Shown piece after piece: positions 46,264-56,098 of a stretch of 64,000 nucleotides of DNA. Under the pieces are notes generated by a model. The model made no database searches, had not been told where the DNA came from, and saw only the letters and a program-made list of their open reading frames with translations. The position numbers and the translations under genes are program-made. The first letter of the stretch is position 1. Each line of letters starts with the position of its first letter. Source of the stretch: Terrimicrobiaceae bacterium (GTDB lineage: Bacteria > Verrucomicrobiota > Verrucomicrobiia > Chthoniobacterales > Terrimicrobiaceae); the NCBI GenBank assembly GCA_018402345.1, contig JAGYIV010000008.1, positions 248,001 through 312,000 on the forward strand. The letters are read 5' to 3'.

Positions 46264-46463
46264 CCACCGGCGGCTGGATTGTCATGACCATGTCCGTCGG
46301 CGGCGTGGTGACGCTGTTTCTTTGGTGCCTGTGGAAAGTCATCACCTCTCCCAGGGAAACCGACCACCTCCATGGCGCCGCAGGCTTGGAAACGCCGGAC
46401 ACGAAAGAGGCATCCCCCGAGCACCCCCCCAACTCCTCGATCCGGGGAGTCCATCAATCGTGA
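46260..46463 (+). CDS. MetS-like small subunit of the NSS transporter
   Basis: The 67-residue product has a single N-terminal helix ([26 protein letters not shown]) and a polar tail. Its ATG overlaps the stop of the NSS transporter. Such tiny partners are required by MetP-type transporters, and the N-terminal pattern fits the MetS family. Function is inferred from position and size. Confidence 0.72.
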   Translation: MTTGGWIVMTMSVGGVVTLFLWCLWKVITSPRETDHLHGAAGLETPDTKEASPEHPPNSSIRGVHQS

Positions 46464-46503
46464 AAGTATTCCCGGTATTCAGCACTCCCGCAGAGTGCAT
46501 GAA

Positions 46504-49284
46504 TCAACCCTCCGCCACCGGCGGGCAGGAGCAGAAGACGTGGCGGTCGCCGTGGACGTTGTCGACGCGGGCGACGCTGGGCCAGAACTTGTGCTGCCGA
46601 AGCCACGGGGCGGGCCAGGCGGCTTGGGAGCGCGGATAGGGACGCGTCCACTCGTCGCTCGTCACACACGCAGCGGTGTGCGGGGCGTTTTTAAGTGGGT
46701 TGTTGATTTTATCCAACGCCCCGGACTCGATCGCGAGCAACTCGCCGTGGATCGAGATCATGGCGTCGCAAAAGCGGTTGATCTCTGCGAGGGATTCGCT
46801 CTCGGTAGGCTCGACCATGAGCGTTCCGGCGACAGGCCAACTCATCGTGGGGGCATGGAATCCAAAGTCCATGAGTCGCTTGGCGACATCCTCGACCTCG
46901 ATGCCGGCACGCTGCTTCCACTCGCGGAGGTCGAGGATGCACTCGTGGGCGACGCGACCGGATACTCCCCGGTAAAGAATCGGGAAATGGTTTTCGAGAC
47001 GGGCGGCGATATAGTTGGCATTGAGAATCGAAACGGCAGTGGCATCGCGAAGCGCACTGGGACCCATCATGGCGATATACATCCACGAAATGACCAGGAT
47101 ACTGGCGCTGCCGAGGTTTGATTGCGACACGGGACCGACGGCATGGTTTTTTTCAAGCGGATCGCCGGGCAGGAAGGGGGCGAGGTGCCGGGCAACTCCG
47201 ATCGGACCCACGCCGGGCCCGCCTCCACCATGGGGGATGCAGAAGGTTTTGTGGAGATTCAGATGGCAGACATCGGCCCCGAAATCACCGGGGCGGCAGA
47301 GACCGACCTGGGCGTTCATATTCGCGCCGTCCATGTAAACCTGCCCGCCGGCGACATGGACGATCTCGCAAATCTCGCGGATGCCCTCCTCGAAGACACC
47401 GTGCGTGGAGGGATAGGTGACCATCACGCAAGCGATGGTGTCGCGGTGGGCCTCCGCCTTGGCGCGGAGGTCGGCGAGATCGATGTTGCCGGATGTGTCG
47501 CAAGCGACGGGAACCACGTTCATTCCAGCCATGACGGCGCTGGCGGGGTTCGTGCCGTGTGCTGAAACCGGAATCAAGCAATCTGTGCGCCGGATGTCGC
47601 CGCGCGAGCGGTGGTAGGCGCGAATGGCCAGAAGACCTGCGTATTCACCCTGCGAACCGGCATTCGGCTGGAGCGACACGGCAGCGAACCCGGTGATTTC
47701 GGCGAGCCACTCTTCGAGCTCACGTGCCATTTTTTGATAGCCGAGGGATTGGTCGGCGGGCGCGGCGGGGTGCAGCGCAGAGACGCTGTCCCACGTGACC
47801 GGGAGCATCTCGGAAGTCGCGTTGAGTTTCATCGTGCACGACCCGAGCGGAATCATCGAGGTCGTGAGCGAGAGATCCTTTGCCTGCAATCTCCTGATAT
47901 AGCGGAGCATCTCGGTCTCAGTGTGGTGGGAGTTGAAGACCAGATGGGTCAGGAAGGGAGAGGTGCGGCGGGGAGTTTCCGTGGAAGGTTCAACAAGAGT
48001 GGCCCCGAACAATTCAAGAAGGTGTCCGAGATTCTCGGTTGTTTCGTCGAGGGAGATGGTAACAGTGGAGTCGTCAAGCAACCGGAGATTGATGCCGGAC
48101 AGGGCGGCGCGGGCAACCAGGGCGGGGGCTGATTCATTTTTCGGGGTGACGCAGATCGTATCGAAGAACGCGGTATGATGGATAGCGTGGCCGGCATTTT
48201 TCAGCGACTCGGCGAGATTGAGCGCATGCCGATGGATACGTGCTGCGATGGCATGCAGGCCCTCGGCACCATGGTAAACGGCATACATTGAGGCCATCAC
48301 GGCGAGCAGGACTTGGGCGGTGCAGATGTTGCTGGTGGCTTTATCACGACGAATATGCTGCTCGCGGGTCTGAAGCGTGAGGCGCAGGGCGGGGTTTCCG
48401 GCGGCGTCCTTGGACACCCCGACAAGGCGCCCAGGCAGACGACGCTTGTGTTCATCGCGCGTGGCGAGGAAGGCCGCATGGGGCCCGCCGTAGCCGGGCG
48501 GAACACCAAAGCGCTGACTGGAACCGATGACGACATCCGCCCCGCACTCGCCCGGCGGCTTGAGAAGCGTCAATGCCAGGAGATCAGCGGAGACAATGGC
48601 CAGGGCGCCGGAGGCATGGACGCGGGTGATGAGTTTTTCAAGGTCGCAGAGCGACCCGTCGGTGGCCGGGTATTGGAAGAGCGCTGCAAAGAAGGGCTCT
48701 GCGGGAGGATGGTCGGCCGGCCCGGTGAGCACCTTGATTCCGAGGGGTTCCGCGCGGGTCTGGAGGACGGCAAGCGTCTGCGGATGGACATGGTCGGCCA
48801 CAAAGACGGCGTCACCGCCCTTGATATCATGGCAAAGAGTCATCGCCTCGGCGGCGGCAGTAGCCTCGTCGAGCAACGAGGCGTTCGAGATTTGCATTCC
48901 GGTGAGGTCGCAAACCATCGTCTGGAAATTCAACAACGCCTCGAGGCGGCCCTGCGCGATCTCGGCCTGGTATGGGGTGTAGGCGGTATACCAACCGGGA
49001 TTCTCCAGAATATTTCGGCGGATCACGGCCGGGGTGTGCGTGCCGTGGATACCCATCCCGAGATGGTTCGCCGCGATTTTGTTCTCCGACATGATCGCGC
49101 GGAGATCTGCCAGAGCCTTTTCCTCGGACCGGGCGGCGGGGAGGCTAAGTTCGCGTTTCAGGCGGATCGAGGAGGGAACCGTCTCGTCGATGAGAGCGTC
49201 GAGCGACGGCACGCCGATGGCGGCGCACATGGTTTCGATTTCCTTGGAGTCGGGGCCGATATGGCGGTGGGCAAAGGCGGTCAT
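46504..49284 (-). CDS. gcvP: Glycine dehydrogenase (decarboxylating), P protein
   Basis: The PLP enzyme of the glycine cleavage system moves the aminomethyl group to lipoyl-GcvH. The 926-residue single-chain form has FAHRHIGP at the start, the N-half core around [10 protein letters not shown], and the C-half PLP site [18 protein letters not shown] (Lys near 700). It also has [13 protein letters not shown] and [11 protein letters not shown]. The last 40 residues ([18 protein letters not shown]... [11 protein letters not shown]) match bacterial GcvP. It is last in the gcv operon, after a 60-base gap to the nucleotidyltransferase relic. Confidence 0.97.
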   Translation of the reverse strand: MTAFAHRHIGPDSKEIETMCAAIGVPSLDALIDETVPSSIRLKRELSLPAARSEEKALADLRAIMSENKIAANHLGMGIHGTHTPAVIRRNILENPGWYTAYTPYQAEIAQGRLEALLNFQTMVCDLTGMQISNASLLDEATAAAEAMTLCHDIKGGDAVFVADHVHPQTLAVLQTRAEPLGIKVLTGPADHPPAEPFFAALFQYPATDGSLCDLEKLITRVHASGALAIVSADLLALTLLKPPGECGADVVIGSSQRFGVPPGYGGPHAAFLATRDEHKRRLPGRLVGVSKDAAGNPALRLTLQTREQHIRRDKATSNICTAQVLLAVMASMYAVYHGAEGLHAIAARIHRHALNLAESLKNAGHAIHHTAFFDTICVTPKNESAPALVARAALSGINLRLLDDSTVTISLDETTENLGHLLELFGATLVEPSTETPRRTSPFLTHLVFNSHHTETEMLRYIRRLQAKDLSLTTSMIPLGSCTMKLNATSEMLPVTWDSVSALHPAAPADQSLGYQKMARELEEWLAEITGFAAVSLQPNAGSQGEYAGLLAIRAYHRSRGDIRRTDCLIPVSAHGTNPASAVMAGMNVVPVACDTSGNIDLADLRAKAEAHRDTIACVMVTYPSTHGVFEEGIREICEIVHVAGGQVYMDGANMNAQVGLCRPGDFGADVCHLNLHKTFCIPHGGGGPGVGPIGVARHLAPFLPGDPLEKNHAVGPVSQSNLGSASILVISWMYIAMMGPSALRDATAVSILNANYIAARLENHFPILYRGVSGRVAHECILDLREWKQRAGIEVEDVAKRLMDFGFHAPTMSWPVAGTLMVEPTESESLAEINRFCDAMISIHGELLAIESGALDKINNPLKNAPHTAACVTSDEWTRPYPRSQAAWPAPWLRQHKFWPSVARVDNVHGDRHVFCSCPPVAEG

Positions 49285-49343
49285 GTCGAGACGTGGGAGT
49301 ATGCGAAAGCCACCAAAAATGGCGAAGAGAAATCGCGAAAAAC

Positions 49344-49819
49344 TCAGCCCTGCTTTTGGCGAAGGGCTTGCAACTCGCGAACCCCTTGCGGATCGCGCAG
49401 CCTCCCCATGGCACGCTTTGCTTTAATCAAGGCATCGAGGGTGAGTGTTCGGATCTCCAGCCCGGAAATCCGGATCACTTGACTGAGGGGCAAGCATTCT
49501 TGAAAGCCGCCCAATCCCTTGATTTCTCTGAGGCAATCGAGTTGTCCCCAGTCGGTGCCGAGATAAAGGTTTTGAGCTCTCCCTTTTGGGCCTACTCGAG
49601 GGTGAAGGGAAGCCTATGTGGAGTCATTCGATGGCAAGGTTTCAATCCGTCGAGGGCTGCGAAGATCCGACACAAGTTCACCGAATTCATGGGGCAGACA
49701 ACATCGACATCCCTGATCAAAAGAGTCCCTCCATGCAAAAGCGCCGAAAGTCCCCTGCAACCGATGAATTCGGCATTCGATCGGGCCAACCTCTCGGTAA
49801 TCCTTTCAAGACTGTTCAT
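49344..49819 (-). pseudogene. Nucleotidyltransferase (AbiEii-like), frameshifted
   Basis: One frame gives MNSLERITERLARSNAEFIGCRGLSALLHGG, RDVDVVC (metal-binding Asp pair) and HRMTPHRLPFTLE, then a stop; another continues with [35 protein letters not shown] and LQALRQKQG. Joined at about 49592-49606, with one base added, they make a complete small nucleotidyltransferase of the minimal type that partners a short upstream protein. The family usually has GGVAAVLHG; the CRG here is altered. It may be a decayed gene or a sequence error. It overlaps the end of the partner gene by 14 bases. Confidence 0.72.
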
Positions 49820-50018
49820 TCGATTGAGCGAGGGCGGCCCGCAATGCTTCAGCCTTGTTAAGCAGCAGGTCGTTTTGGCGGTGCCGCTGTTCCGGGGTGA
49901 GCCGAAGATTTTCGTCAAGGAGAGAGAGATCGATTCCGAAAAGCTCAGCGCGCTGGATGACTGTGAGTCCGTCGCCGGTGCCCCAGAAGCGCTCGAGTTC
50001 GGGCGGGAGCGTCCCCAT
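49806..50018 (-). CDS. Small partner protein of the nucleotidyltransferase (70 aa)
   Basis: The 70-residue product reads LPPELERFWGTGDGLTVIQRAELFGIDLSLLDENLRLTPEQRHRQNDLL, a pattern I know as the short protein encoded before AbiEii-like nucleotidyltransferases. A toxin-antitoxin or phage-defence role is suggested by that partnership only. It starts 12 bases after gcvH and ends inside the nucleotidyltransferase start, so the pair looks inserted into the gcv operon. Confidence 0.65.
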   Translation of the reverse strand: MGTLPPELERFWGTGDGLTVIQRAELFGIDLSLLDENLRLTPEQRHRQNDLLLNKAEALRAALAQSNEQS

Positions 50019-50030
50019 GGGGGCTCGAGA

Positions 50031-50411
50031 TCAGCCTCCGATCTGCTCTCGGTAGCCGGTGGCGTCCTTGAGGGATTCCACCTCGGCCGGATTGGCGAGC
50101 CGGATTTTGAAAATCCAGCCTGCCCCGAAGGGATCGGTGTTCAGCATCGAGGGGTCGGCTTCGATGGCCTCGTTGCGCTCGACGACCTCCCCACTGACCG
50201 GCGAATAGATGTCGCTCGCGGCTTTCACGGATTCGACAACGGCGGCGACGTCGCCCGTCCGGACCGTTTTCCCGACGGCGGGGGGTTCGGCGAAGACGAT
50301 GTCGGTGAGTTCGGCCTGGGCATGGTCGGTGATGCCGACCGTGCCTGTGTCACCCTCGACAAGAATCCATTCATGACTGGCTGAGTAGCGGAGGTTTTCG
50401 GGAACGTTCAT
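50031..50411 (-). CDS. gcvH: Glycine cleavage system H protein
   Basis: The lipoyl carrier shuttles the methylamine intermediate between P, T and L proteins. The 126-residue product has WILVEGDTGTVGITDHAQAELTDIVFAE and the lipoylation Lys in VESVKAASDIYSPVSGEVVE, then GWIFKIRL. Its ATG overlaps the gcvT stop by four bases. The next gene begins 12 bases after its stop. Confidence 0.97.
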   Translation of the reverse strand: MNVPENLRYSASHEWILVEGDTGTVGITDHAQAELTDIVFAEPPAVGKTVRTGDVAAVVESVKAASDIYSPVSGEVVERNEAIEADPSMLNTDPFGAGWIFKIRLANPAEVESLKDATGYREQIGG

Positions 50412-51468
50412 GGTTTTTTCAGGAAAGGTTTTTTGACTATTTCGGCGCGGAAGCGGCGATCGCGCACTTCGATTTGTGCCTCTTGGCCCGGATCGCAATA
50501 CGCGGGCGGCAGGTAGGCGAGAGCGATGCCGTAGCCAAGGCTGGGCGCGAGGGCGCCGCTGGTGGTCTCGGTGACGGGTTCGCCATTCACAAAAACGCGG
50601 TAGTGCGAGCGGATCGGCGGGACTTTTCTGTGACGTGCAGGGCGCAGAGTTTGTGGGGGAGGACGCCATGTTGCTTTTGCGAGATGAGGGCGTCGCGACC
50701 GGTGAATACGGGCTTTTTGAGGTCGCAGAAAAATCCGAGTCCGGCCTCCAGCGGTGTGCGGTCGGGCGAAAGGTCGGAGCCGTTGAGCGGGTAGCACATC
50801 TCAAGACGGAGCGTGTCGCGCGCGCCAAGGCCGCAGGGAGCAGCACCGGCGGTAAGAGCAGCTTGCCAGGAGGCGACAGCTTCCGTGGCAGGAATGACCC
50901 ATTCAAAGCCAGCTTCGCCCGTGTAACCGGTGGTGGCAATGAACGCGCCGGGCTGGATTTCCAGCACGCGATTGCGCTCGGCGGGCATCGACTGGTGGAA
51001 AAGTTTTTTGAAAATAGAGGCGGCGTTAGGTCCTTGAATCGCAAGGGCGGCAAATTCGTTACTACGGTCCGCGAATTCCACACCGGGAACTCTGTGCAGG
51101 CGCAACCAGGCGGCATCCTCATCGATCTTCGCGGCGTTCACTATGAGAAGGTATTTTTCCTCCGCAAGCCGGTAAGCGATGAGGTCATCGATCACCCCGC
51201 CTCTCTCGTTGAGGAGCAGCGTATATTGGGCTTGCCCGACGGGAAGCGATGCGAGGTTGTTGGTCAGGAGCGTGTCGAGCCATGCGGTGGCACCGGGGCC
51301 TTCAACGAAAAACTCGCCCATGTGCGAGATATCGAACACGCCGCAGGATTCACGCACGACTTTGTGCTCCTGCAGGATTCCCGTATATTGGACAGGCATC
51401 TCCCATCCGGCGAATTCCACCAATCGCCCTCCGGCGGCGAGGTGCTGGTCGTATAATGGCGTGCGCAT
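50408..51468 (-). pseudogene. gcvT: Aminomethyltransferase (T protein), frameshifted
   Basis: The T protein transfers the methylene group to tetrahydrofolate. One frame (MRTPLYDQHLAAGGRLVEFAGWEMPVQY onward, with GYTGEAGFEW, LGARDTLRLEMCYPLNG and FFCDLKKP) stops at 50587; the C-terminal part (FVNGEPVTETTSGALAPSLGYGIALAYL) continues in a second frame to 50408. The break is at a run of four A on the coding strand (50624-50627); a fifth A restores VTEKKVPPIRSHYRVFV. Since the rest is perfectly conserved and the operon is intact, I suspect a sequence error or a very recent mutation. The start may instead be 51489. Confidence 0.88.
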
Positions 51469-51528
51469 CGAGTGCAGCACTATGGGCATGCCCGCCCGCC
51501 CTGCGAAGGAATTTTTTGGATCATGTGG

Positions 51529-51945
51529 CTACGCCTCCCCAGCGAGCCTCCGGCTCAACATGATCCGCCCCCTCGCCACCGGCCGTCCTTCCGTAGAAAT
51601 CCCGACTTCGAACTGCGCCAAGGGCCCCAGCGACTTGACACACTCGACCCCCGCCGCCAGCGGTGTTCGGGGTGGCACACTGGCCATGACACGGAACGCA
51701 TCCACTGATGCCACAAACACCTCGCCCCCGCCCTGCGGCTCGGTGCTCATCCAGTGAACCCCAGCGGCCTGCGCCGCGAACTCGAGAAGAATCACTGCGG
51801 GAACCAGCGGTTTCCCCGGGAAGTGGTCTTTAAAAAACCAGCAGTCCTCCGAGGGAGTCCAGCGACCCACCCCCTTGCCTTCCACCAATTCAAAACTGTC
51901 CAGAAAACGAAACCCCGGGCCGTGGGGTGTGAGTGCGGCGTTCAT
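51529..51945 (-). CDS. FabZ/FabA-like hotdog dehydratase
   Basis: The 138-residue product has the hotdog dehydratase pattern FFKDHFPGKPLVPAVILLEFAAQAAG, with the active-site His (about 53) and the central-helix residues. The family dehydrates 3-hydroxyacyl-ACP; ApeI/ApeP-type enzymes of aryl-polyene and xanthomonadin pathways have similar length. The ATG overlaps the stop of the LpxL-like gene by four bases. It is the last gene of the minus-strand ACP cluster. Confidence 0.82.
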   Translation of the reverse strand: MNAALTPHGPGFRFLDSFELVEGKGVGRWTPSEDCWFFKDHFPGKPLVPAVILLEFAAQAAGVHWMSTEPQGGGEVFVASVDAFRVMASVPPRTPLAAGVECVKSLGPLAQFEVGISTEGRPVARGRIMLSRRLAGEA

Positions 51946-52925
51946 TGGGAAAGACGATGGTAGTGGTGCCATTGATCGGGGACATTGCAAAACATGGGAA
52001 CAAGCCCGTTCACGGCAAGCTCTCGAGTAAATTTCTCGAATGTCGCGGCTCGTCCCGCCGGGAGCCACTCAGGCCACACGGGCGGCGCGGCCTCGACACG
52101 GAACCGCCCGTCGGCCTCCCGCGTGATTCCGACAGGAACAATCGGCGCTCCAGAGAGCAGTGACAGCAGGACCGGCGAGGTCGAAAACGGAATCTCCCCG
52201 TGCGGGAGCGCCACGGGAACCGTGTTGCCGTCAAAGGGCCGGTCGGCAAGCAACGCCACAAGAGCGCCCTCCCCCAACGCACGCGTGATCTCGACTGCCG
52301 AAAAAGCATCCGCACCGACCACCACCGTTTCGACTCCCCATGTTTTCCGGAAATCCGAGCGCCAATTTGTCAACGCGGCGCTCGGTTCGGGCAGGGTGAG
52401 CGTGACCACGCGGTATCCCAGCTGCGACATGATCAGCCCTCCCAACTCGAAAAACCCGAGATGTCCGGTCACCAGAAGGCATCCCTTCCCTTTCGCGCAA
52501 GCCGCCTCGATATGCTCCAACCCGCTGTGCGGCCCCATTCTCCCGGTCACCGCGTCCGGCGTGTCCTTCTCCATCCAGAGATCGGCGTATTCGCAGAAGT
52601 TCAACGCCTGCTGGATGCAGAGCCGAACGGCGTTGGCCCTGGTCGCCTTCACGGGATCAAGCAGGGCGATATTTTTCCGGATCGCGGCAAGGACTCCCGG
52701 ATGAGACACCGCGTATCCTGCTCCGATCATCCATGCCACGGCCTTGCTGAGGGTTCGCCCGAGCAACCGGCGCAACAGGATCGCCAATTCAAATCCCTTC
52801 GAGGTGTAGAGCACCTTGTAGAACGCCGCACTGCGGTAGCCCGCCTCATCCCTCCTCCCGCGGATCGCTAAAAAAAACACCAAGGCACCGGCCCCGATGG
52901 CAAAAATGGAGAGCGCACGGATCAA
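51942..52925 (-). CDS. LpxL/HtrB-like lysophospholipid acyltransferase
   Basis: The 327-residue product has an N-terminal membrane helix and the HtrB fold: LLVTGHLGFFELGG (the catalytic His-x5-Glu), LLADRPFDGN and VPVGITREADG. Classical members add secondary acyl chains to lipid A; others act on pathway-specific acyl-ACPs. Its overlap with the dehydratase and the flavoprotein gene (ATGA on both sides) suggests it acylates the product of this cluster rather than lipid A. Confidence 0.85.
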   Translation of the reverse strand: MIRALSIFAIGAGALVFFLAIRGRRDEAGYRSAAFYKVLYTSKGFELAILLRRLLGRTLSKAVAWMIGAGYAVSHPGVLAAIRKNIALLDPVKATRANAVRLCIQQALNFCEYADLWMEKDTPDAVTGRMGPHSGLEHIEAACAKGKGCLLVTGHLGFFELGGLIMSQLGYRVVTLTLPEPSAALTNWRSDFRKTWGVETVVVGADAFSAVEITRALGEGALVALLADRPFDGNTVPVALPHGEIPFSTSPVLLSLLSGAPIVPVGITREADGRFRVEAAPPVWPEWLPAGRAATFEKFTRELAVNGLVPMFCNVPDQWHHYHRLSQ

Positions 52926-54217
52926 AATCGTTCTACCTGCCTCACCGACGGAATGCGCGGCGCGATGCGCAGAATCCGCTGCAAATTACAGACCAATCGG
53001 AACGCGGCGATGCGAACATGGTCGGCAAACGAAAGGTCCATCATGCCACCAACCAGATACCCGATGCTACGCGGAATTTGGAACACAGGCATCGGATGCA
53101 TGAAAATCTCGAAACCCGACCGTTCGTAAAACGCCTGGATCACCCGCCCGTAGAGCTTCATCCACGAAGCCACCCGTCGAGTATAACGGCGGCAGGCTGC
53201 GGGCGACAGCACGCGACCGGACTCATCCGCCGCAACGATCTCCTCGGCGGCCAGTTTCCCCGATTTCATGGCGAGCATGACCCCAGAGGAAAAGATGGGA
53301 TCAACAAACCCAGCGGCATCTCCAGCCATCAAGACCCGCCCGGAGGCGAAGGCGCGAAACCTCCAACTGTAGTCGGTGGTGGCCCGCAGCGGCATGGTTT
53401 TCACCGCCCCGTCCATGCGTGTCCGCAGCTCGACATTTGCCTCGACACAGCTTCCGAAAGCGGCCTCGGGGTCGCCTCCGGCGGCGCGCAATCCCTCTGG
53501 CGGGATCACCGCGCCGACCGACGTCACCCCGTCCGCCAACGGGATCAGCCAAAACCATCCTTCTTTGATCCGAACGATCACCGTATGCCCGGCAGCCTCG
53601 CCACTATTCCGCTGCACATTTCTGAAATGCCCGTAGAGCGCCACCATGCGGCGCTTGCGTGTGGGAATCTTTGGGATCCCAAGCGACATCCCCGCTACCC
53701 CGCGGCGCCCTCCGGCATCGACCACCCACTTGGCACGAAATGTCCTCCCCCCATCCAGTGTGGCGCAATCAACCTCGACCCCACTCCGCCCGATCTCGCG
53801 GATCCCCGACACCGACACTCCCTCGCGCGTCCAGCACCCGTGCCGACGGGCGGCATCGAGCAAAAGACTGTCGAAACTCGCGCGATCGACCTGATAGGTG
53901 TGCGCATAGCGTTCCCCGAGCGCTTGCCGGAACCAATACCTGTTGAAGCGCTCGCTTTGACCGGTGCAAAAATCCGCGCCGAATTTTTTTACAAACCCGC
54001 GGCGCTCCATCTCCGGCCACACGCCGAGGTCGCGGAGGATGTCATTGCCGTAGGGCAACAACGACTCGCCGATCGCGAAACGGGGAAAGCGCTCCCTCTC
54101 GAGAATCAACGTGGACAGCCCGGCCTTGGCCAGATACGCGCCGGCGACACACCCAGCCGGACCGGCCCCGATCACAATCGCATCGGGACATTCCTCGGCG
54201 GGATTCTTCGTCGTCAT
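52922..54217 (-). CDS. FAD-dependent halogenase-like oxidoreductase
   Basis: The 431-residue flavoprotein has the FAD-binding VIGAGPAGCVAGAYLAKAG, GESLLPYG, the GWFWLIPL element that corresponds to the GWxWxIP signature of flavin halogenases, and MAGDAAGFVDPIFSSGV. Members with this layout include tryptophan-type halogenases and the non-halogenating monooxygenase/desaturase proteins in polyene and xanthomonadin clusters. It sits between the LpxL-like gene and an ACP gene, so its likely substrate is carrier-bound. The lysine that halogenases use was not located with certainty. Confidence 0.82.
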   Translation of the reverse strand: MTTKNPAEECPDAIVIGAGPAGCVAGAYLAKAGLSTLILERERFPRFAIGESLLPYGNDILRDLGVWPEMERRGFVKKFGADFCTGQSERFNRYWFRQALGERYAHTYQVDRASFDSLLLDAARRHGCWTREGVSVSGIREIGRSGVEVDCATLDGGRTFRAKWVVDAGGRRGVAGMSLGIPKIPTRKRRMVALYGHFRNVQRNSGEAAGHTVIVRIKEGWFWLIPLADGVTSVGAVIPPEGLRAAGGDPEAAFGSCVEANVELRTRMDGAVKTMPLRATTDYSWRFRAFASGRVLMAGDAAGFVDPIFSSGVMLAMKSGKLAAEEIVAADESGRVLSPAACRRYTRRVASWMKLYGRVIQAFYERSGFEIFMHPMPVFQIPRSIGYLVGGMMDLSFADHVRIAAFRLVCNLQRILRIAPRIPSVRQVERF

Positions 54218-54499
54218 TTACGCGGAGGCTCCGAGTCGTCTGTTGATCCAATCCCGAAGCACCCCGAGACTTTGAAGGGCGTCCTTAGCCGCGGAGGCGT
54301 CCCCGATGGCCACCCCAAACTTCTTCTCGACAGCGATGATGATTTGAAGGGCATCAATCGAGTCCAAGCCCAGTCCCTCAGGACCGAACAACGGAGTATC
54401 CTCCATGATGACGGACGCATCGGTCTTGAGCATCGCATTTTCTGCCAACAATTCCCGAAGCTGATCGATCGTGACGGATTTTGCAGCGTCCATACTCAA
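54218..54499 (-). CDS. Acyl carrier protein
   Basis: The 93-residue product is a carrier domain with the phosphopantetheine Ser in GLDSIDALQIIIAVEKKFG (about residue 47). It differs from the housekeeping AcpP (which reads GADSLD) and so belongs to a dedicated pathway. It directly precedes the flavoprotein gene. The start may be the second Met (54493). Confidence 0.9.
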   Translation of the reverse strand: MSMDAAKSVTIDQLRELLAENAMLKTDASVIMEDTPLFGPEGLGLDSIDALQIIIAVEKKFGVAIGDASAAKDALQSLGVLRDWINRRLGASA

Positions 54500-54559
54500 G
54501 GGCGCAGGAAGCTTTGCGTCCGGCGACCCGTGGTTGTTTTTTGAACCACCCGAGGGTGG

Positions 54560-55243
54560 TCACAAATCGTTGCAGAATGAATATCCATCTGCCGCGAGCG
54601 TATTCAATAGCTTCAAAAGTGTGCAAGCCCGCTCTCCCCCGGACATTCCTTGCAGGTGGCTCTCGTGGAGAAGAACAATCCCCCCGGGCCGCACCGCCCG
54701 CCGGATTTTTTCAATCACCCGTGCCGGATCGTGCGCGATTCCGTCATGACCGCTCGCGGACCACCCGATCAACGGCAACCCCGCCTCGGCAGCTGCCAAG
54801 TGCACGAACGGGTTCGCCATGCCCACGGGAGCGCGAAATTGGCGCGGATGGCTTCCCGTCGCTTCGAACACCGCCTCGGAACAGCCTTGGATTTCCCGCC
54901 CCGCGCGTGAGGGCATCGCTGCCCAAAACGTCCCCGCGGCATGCGACTCCGTGTGGTTCTGCACCGAGTGCCCCTCATTCACCATGCGCCTGCACAGTCC
55001 CGGGTGCACCCGCGCATTCCGGCCAATCACGAAAAAAGTCGCCCGCACACCGCACTTCCGGAGCACGTCAAGAACAGCGGGCGTCTGGCGCGGATCGGGC
55101 CCGTCGTCGATAGTGAGCCAGAGTTCCCTCCCGCTCGTGGCAAACCCGCGCCGGACCGGACCGAACCAACGGCAGTTCCTCCACACGCAGGGCACAACCG
55201 CCATCCAACCCAGCCATGCCCAAAAAAGCCGACGGGAAATCAT
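54560..55243 (-). CDS. Polysaccharide deacetylase family (NodB-like) protein
   Basis: The 227-residue product begins with a membrane anchor or signal (LFWAWLGWMAVVPCVW) and has the NodB catalytic set: LTIDDGPD (both metal-binding Asp), HTESHA (the two His), and IVLLHESHLQ. It would act outside the inner membrane on an N-acetylated sugar. Its ATG overlaps the stop of the acyltransferase upstream. A deacetylase in an ACP cluster is unusual and suggests a glycolipid-type product. The start is the Met of MISRRLFW. Confidence 0.88.
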   Translation of the reverse strand: MISRRLFWAWLGWMAVVPCVWRNCRWFGPVRRGFATSGRELWLTIDDGPDPRQTPAVLDVLRKCGVRATFFVIGRNARVHPGLCRRMVNEGHSVQNHTESHAAGTFWAAMPSRAGREIQGCSEAVFEATGSHPRQFRAPVGMANPFVHLAAAEAGLPLIGWSASGHDGIAHDPARVIEKIRRAVRPGGIVLLHESHLQGMSGGERACTLLKLLNTLAADGYSFCNDL

Positions 55244-56052
55244 GGGGCAGGAACCCTCGAAATCCGGTTCCCGTCTCGGCGCAGGTTGGCACGGAAATAC
55301 CCTTCGATCTCCCTCGAAAAATCCCGCGCCCGCCGCCCGCGGGAGGCTTTGAAGACCTCGCCGGTGGAAATACGGAAACGCAACGGCAGATGCGCCTTCT
55401 TGAAAAACGAAAACCCCTTGCCCAGCGCCATGGAATCGCACTCGATGAACACCGTGCGGACACTCCCGCCGGACTGGATCGCGGGCAGCGCGAATCCGCC
55501 CTGAAAGCCGTTCAAAGCACCCACCGCCGTGCGCGTCCCCTCGGGAAAGATCACGATGTTCGCCCCGTCAGCCAACCGCCTCCGGCACTCGCGGAGCATA
55601 ACTCCCGCAGGCTCGCTCGGCACATAACCGGCCCGCCGTGCGGGCACCGCCAGCAAGGGATCGCGCCTAGGATTCCGCCCGATCACGCAGTCGACATCTG
55701 GAATTTTTGAAAAAAGAAACAACGCATCCAGCAGGGACGGATGGTTCGGACACACCACTGATCCCCTCCAATCGGCGGCATCCTCGAACCCCAGGAATTC
55801 CACATGCAGTCGGCCCATCTCTCCCAAACGGCGCAGGAACGCAGCGCAATGCCTCTGCACTATCCCCCTCGCATTCGCTGACCCAGGCGCAGCCAACAGC
55901 GTCAGCGACAGCCACACACTCCGAGCAAAAAAGGCCCCGTGTGCCCGCGTCTGCGAAACCCACCCCGCCGGTGACGCCCCCGGGTGAAACGCGGCAAATC
56001 CCGCCCCGCGTGCCGGGGGACCAAAGTTCGTCTGCAGGCGGTTTGTTGCCAT
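55240..56052 (-). CDS. PlsC-type 1-acyl-glycerol-3-phosphate acyltransferase-like protein
   Basis: The 270-residue product has the PlsC motifs: CPNHPSLLDAL (NHx4D), FPEGTRT and ALPAIQSGGSVRTV. Near residue 45 is a hydrophobic, probably membrane-associated segment. It is the first gene of the minus-strand cluster, with a 46-base gap to the divergent flavoprotein gene that should hold the promoters. Acyl transfer is likely; the acceptor is unknown. Confidence 0.87.
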   Translation of the reverse strand: MATNRLQTNFGPPARGAGFAAFHPGASPAGWVSQTRAHGAFFARSVWLSLTLLAAPGSANARGIVQRHCAAFLRRLGEMGRLHVEFLGFEDAADWRGSVVCPNHPSLLDALFLFSKIPDVDCVIGRNPRRDPLLAVPARRAGYVPSEPAGVMLRECRRRLADGANIVIFPEGTRTAVGALNGFQGGFALPAIQSGGSVRTVFIECDSMALGKGFSFFKKAHLPLRFRISTGEVFKASRGRRARDFSREIEGYFRANLRRDGNRISRVPAP

Positions 56053-56098
56053 CTACCAGATTATTTGATCAACATCCCGGCCTTCCACCAGAAGAACC

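Noticed and set aside
49293-50384. 363-codon plus-strand frame over the nucleotidyltransferase and gcvH
   Set aside because: The minus strand has recognisable gcvH, the 70-residue protein and the nucleotidyltransferase; the plus frame has none.
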